23,871 nucleotides of DNA from the NCBI RefSeq assembly GCF_000701705.1, contig NZ_JNJP01000057.1:1-23871 (forward strand), read 5' to 3'. The position numbers and the translations under genes were made by a program. Positions 21,940 to 23,871 of this stretch are shown here, in pieces. A model generated the notes under the pieces. It searched no databases and was not told the DNA's origin. It saw only the letters and a list, made by a program, of their open reading frames with translations. Source of the stretch: Bilophila wadsworthia ATCC 49260. GTDB lineage: Bacteria > Desulfobacterota > Desulfovibrionia > Desulfovibrionales > Desulfovibrionaceae. Position 1 is the first letter of the stretch; each line of letters starts with the position of its first letter.

Positions 21940-23763
21940 ATGAGCGAAGAACAGAAGGAATTGTCGGTCGCCTGCCAGTCGCTCGGCGACTGGACGCGCA
22001 CCCACACGTGCGGTGAGCTGACCGGGGCCGACAACGGGGCGGAAGTCTGCCTCATGGGCTGGGTGCAGTACCGGCGTGACCACGGCGGCCTGATTTTTGT
22101 GGACCTGCGCGACCGTTTCGGCCTGACGCAGATCGTGTTCAGCCCCGAGTACGCCCCCGAGGCCCACGAACAGGCTGGCGCGCTGCGTTCGGAATACGTG
22201 CTTGCCATGAAGGGCAAGGTACGCCCCCGCCCCGAGGGCATGGTCAACCCCAACCTCAAGACCGGGGAAGTGGAAGTCGTGGTCAGCGAATGGAAGCTGC
22301 TGAACACGTCCAAGACCCCGCCCTTCCAGATTGAGGACCGCGTGGAAGCGGGCGAAAACCTTCGCCTCCAGTGGCGCTATCTCGACCTGCGCCGCCCGCG
22401 CATGGCCCGCAACCTCGCGCTGCGCAGCCGTACCGCCATGGCCATCCGCAACGAGCTGGCCTCGCAGGGCTTCCTTGAAGTGGAAACGCCCATCCTCACC
22501 AAGTCGACCCCCGAAGGCGCGCGCGACTATCTCGTTCCTTCGCGTCTGAACCACGGCCAGTTCTACGCGTTGCCGCAGTCGCCGCAGCAGTTCAAGCAGT
22601 TCTGCATGATCGCCGGGCTCGACCGCTATTTCCAGATCGCGCGCTGCTTCCGCGACGAAGACCTCCGCGCCGACCGTCAGCCGGAATTCACGCAGGTCGA
22701 CATCGAAATGAGCTTCGCCGACGAGAAGCAGGTCATGGACATGGCCGAAGGCCTCATGATCCGCGTGTTCAAGGAAGCGCTCGGCGCGGACATTCCCGCT
22801 CCGTTCCCCCGCATGACGTGGGACGAGGCCATGTCCCGCTACGGTGTGGACAAGCCCGACACCCGTTTCGGCCTTGAGCTTCAGGATGTGACCTCCATCG
22901 TCAGCAACTCCGGCTTCAAGCTGTTCGCCTCCGCCAAGCTGGTGAAGGCCATGCGCGTGCCCGGCGGCGAAAGCCTGACCCGCAAGGAGATCGACGAACT
23001 CACCGAGTTCGTGAAGATCTACGGCGCGCAGGGGCTCGCGTGGATCAAGATCCGCGAAAACGAATGGCAGTCGCCCATCGCCAAGTTCCTGTCCGATGAG
23101 GAACGCGCCGGCCTCACCGAAGCCCTCGGCCTTTCCGTGGGCGACATCGTGTTCTTCCAGGCGGGCGAGCCCGGCATGGTGAACGCCGCGCTCGGCAACC
23201 TCCGCGTGCACCTCGGCGAAAAGCTCGGCCTGATCCCCGAAAACGCTTGGAATTTCCTGTGGGTGACGGACTTCCCGCTGTACGAGTACAGCGAGGAGGA
23301 AAACCGCTATGTGGCTTGCCACCATCCCTTCACCGCACCCAAGGACGGCGATCTGGAGAAGATGGTGTCCGATCCCGCCGCCACCAAGGCCCGCGCCTAT
23401 GACATGGTGCTGAACGGCAACGAAGTGGGCGGCGGTTCCATCCGTATCCACGAAGCGGCCGTACAGCGCAACATGTTTGAAGCTCTCGGCTTTTCCAAGG
23501 AATCTTACGAATCCCAGTTCGGCTATTTCATTCAGGCGCTCGAGCATGGGGCCCCGCCGCATGGCGGCATCGCCTTCGGTTTGGATCGCCTGATCATGCT
23601 GATGTCCGATTCGCCGTCCATCCGCGACGTCATCGCCTTCCCCAAGACCCAGAAGGCTACCTGCCTCATGACCAACGCGCCCGATATCGTGTCCGCGAAG
23701 CAGCTTCGTGAGCTTGGCCTGCGTCTTCGTGAGGAAGCGAAGGACAAGAAGGAAGAGAAGTAA
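21940..23763 (+). CDS. aspS: Aspartyl-tRNA synthetase, probably non-discriminating
   Basis: A 607-residue bacterial-type class II synthetase with an N-terminal anticodon-binding OB fold, catalytic core and inserted GAD domain. Core landmarks are FLEVETPILTKSTPEGARDY, the motif 2 region FRDEDLRADRQPEFTQVDIE, and GIAFGLDRLIMLM near the C-terminus. In the OB fold the sequence RRDHGG keeps the His that marks enzymes charging both tRNA-Asp and tRNA-Asn, and RPEG keeps the matching Gly. Discriminating enzymes such as that of E. coli have Leu and Lys there. The ATG at 21940 has AAAGGA about 10 bases upstream; an in-frame ATG at 21931 overlaps that site and is less likely. It is the second gene of the hisS-aspS operon. 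Confidence 0.96.
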   Translation: MSEEQKELSVACQSLGDWTRTHTCGELTGADNGAEVCLMGWVQYRRDHGGLIFVDLRDRFGLTQIVFSPEYAPEAHEQAGALRSEYVLAMKGKVRPRPEGMVNPNLKTGEVEVVVSEWKLLNTSKTPPFQIEDRVEAGENLRLQWRYLDLRRPRMARNLALRSRTAMAIRNELASQGFLEVETPILTKSTPEGARDYLVPSRLNHGQFYALPQSPQQFKQFCMIAGLDRYFQIARCFRDEDLRADRQPEFTQVDIEMSFADEKQVMDMAEGLMIRVFKEALGADIPAPFPRMTWDEAMSRYGVDKPDTRFGLELQDVTSIVSNSGFKLFASAKLVKAMRVPGGESLTRKEIDELTEFVKIYGAQGLAWIKIRENEWQSPIAKFLSDEERAGLTEALGLSVGDIVFFQAGEPGMVNAALGNLRVHLGEKLGLIPENAWNFLWVTDFPLYEYSEEENRYVACHHPFTAPKDGDLEKMVSDPAATKARAYDMVLNGNEVGGGSIRIHEAAVQRNMFEALGFSKESYESQFGYFIQALEHGAPPHGGIAFGLDRLIMLMSDSPSIRDVIAFPKTQKATCLMTNAPDIVSAKQLRELGLRLREEAKDKKEEK

Positions 23764-23768
23764 GTATT

Positions 23769-23818
23769 GGGGAGGGGAAGGGGAACCTTTCTGAAGAAAG
23801 GTTCCCCTTCCCCTCCCC
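23769..23818 (+). terminator. Long perfect hairpin after aspS
   Basis: Two perfect 24-base arms (23769-23792 and 23795-23818) enclose a 2-base centre, five bases past the aspS stop. The arm begins GGGGAGGGGAAGGGGAACC. It is not followed by a T-run; C-rich sequence and CCCAAGACTTTT come next, as at the window start. It is probably a terminator of the dispersed GGGGAGGGG family. Confidence 0.75.
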
Positions 23819-23856
23819 AAACCCCTCCCTTTCCCCTCCCAAGACTTTTGACTGGT

Positions 23857-23871
23857 GGGGAGGCCGCGCGG
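23857..23871 (+). repeat. GC-rich intergenic repeat module, copy C (cut by window end)
   Basis: GGGGAGGCCGCGCGG is identical to 15303-15317 and nearly identical to the minus-strand copy at 254-284. The repeat probably continues beyond the window. Confidence 0.55.

Noticed and set aside
21910..23820. 636-codon open frame on the minus strand across aspS
   Set aside because: Antisense to a full-length AspRS; composition is that of a shadow frame.
1..23871. CRISPR array
   Set aside because: No series of regularly spaced identical repeats was seen on reading the window; the repeats found are paired or dispersed.

Overview
The window is about 23.9 kb of GC-rich bacterial chromosome. It carries housekeeping genes (recA-alaS, hisS-aspS, metF, the 4.5S SRP RNA) mixed with transport, regulatory and accessory genes. 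The RecA and AlaRS sequences, the recA-alaS order without recX, a TauE/SafE-type exporter and a eukaryotic-like 6-phosphofructo-2-kinase/fructose-2,6-bisphosphatase together suggest a Desulfovibrionaceae member (Desulfovibrio/Bilophila-like). This is inference from remembered family sequences; no search was run.

Layout. 1-2198 (minus): metF and a family 9 glycosyltransferase, coupled through a TAATG overlap. 2374-4702 (plus): a secreted phosphodiester-glycosidase-like protein, then the bifunctional PFK-2/FBPase-2-like enzyme. 4727-5872: the remains of a membrane-bound GGDEF diguanylate cyclase, broken by stops and frameshifts. 5957-6044: the small SRP RNA gene with its own promoter and terminator. 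6109-7346: a GNAT acetyltransferase and a GyrI-like protein. 7552-11406 (minus): recA followed by alaS. 11601-13154 (minus): a membrane-anchored protein of unknown function. 13583-16335 (minus): an AraC-type regulator and a CoA-acylating (methyl)malonate-semialdehyde dehydrogenase-like enzyme. 16514-17842 (plus): a divergent NhaC-type antiporter. 18010-19143: a GIY-YIG protein and a TauE/SafE exporter. 19347-20496: two convergent, overlapping genes in an AT-rich block; one encodes a membrane protein, the other a toxin-like protein with a Cys/His cluster and an LRAT/NlpC-like Cys motif. 20669-23763: hisS-aspS.

How the parts relate. The araC-mmsA-nhaC block looks like a small regulon. Direct repeats lie immediately upstream of the -35 positions of both the nhaC promoter and a candidate mmsA promoter, as expected for activator sites, although the two repeats differ in sequence. 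A GC-rich module beginning GGGGAGGGG recurs just after the stop codons of the glycosyltransferase, recA, alaS and aspS, and looks like a dispersed terminator or intergenic repeat family. The most novel candidates are the AT-rich convergent pair at 19347-20496 and the bacterial PFK-2/FBPase-2 homologue. No CRISPR array, tRNA, rRNA or insertion sequence was seen.
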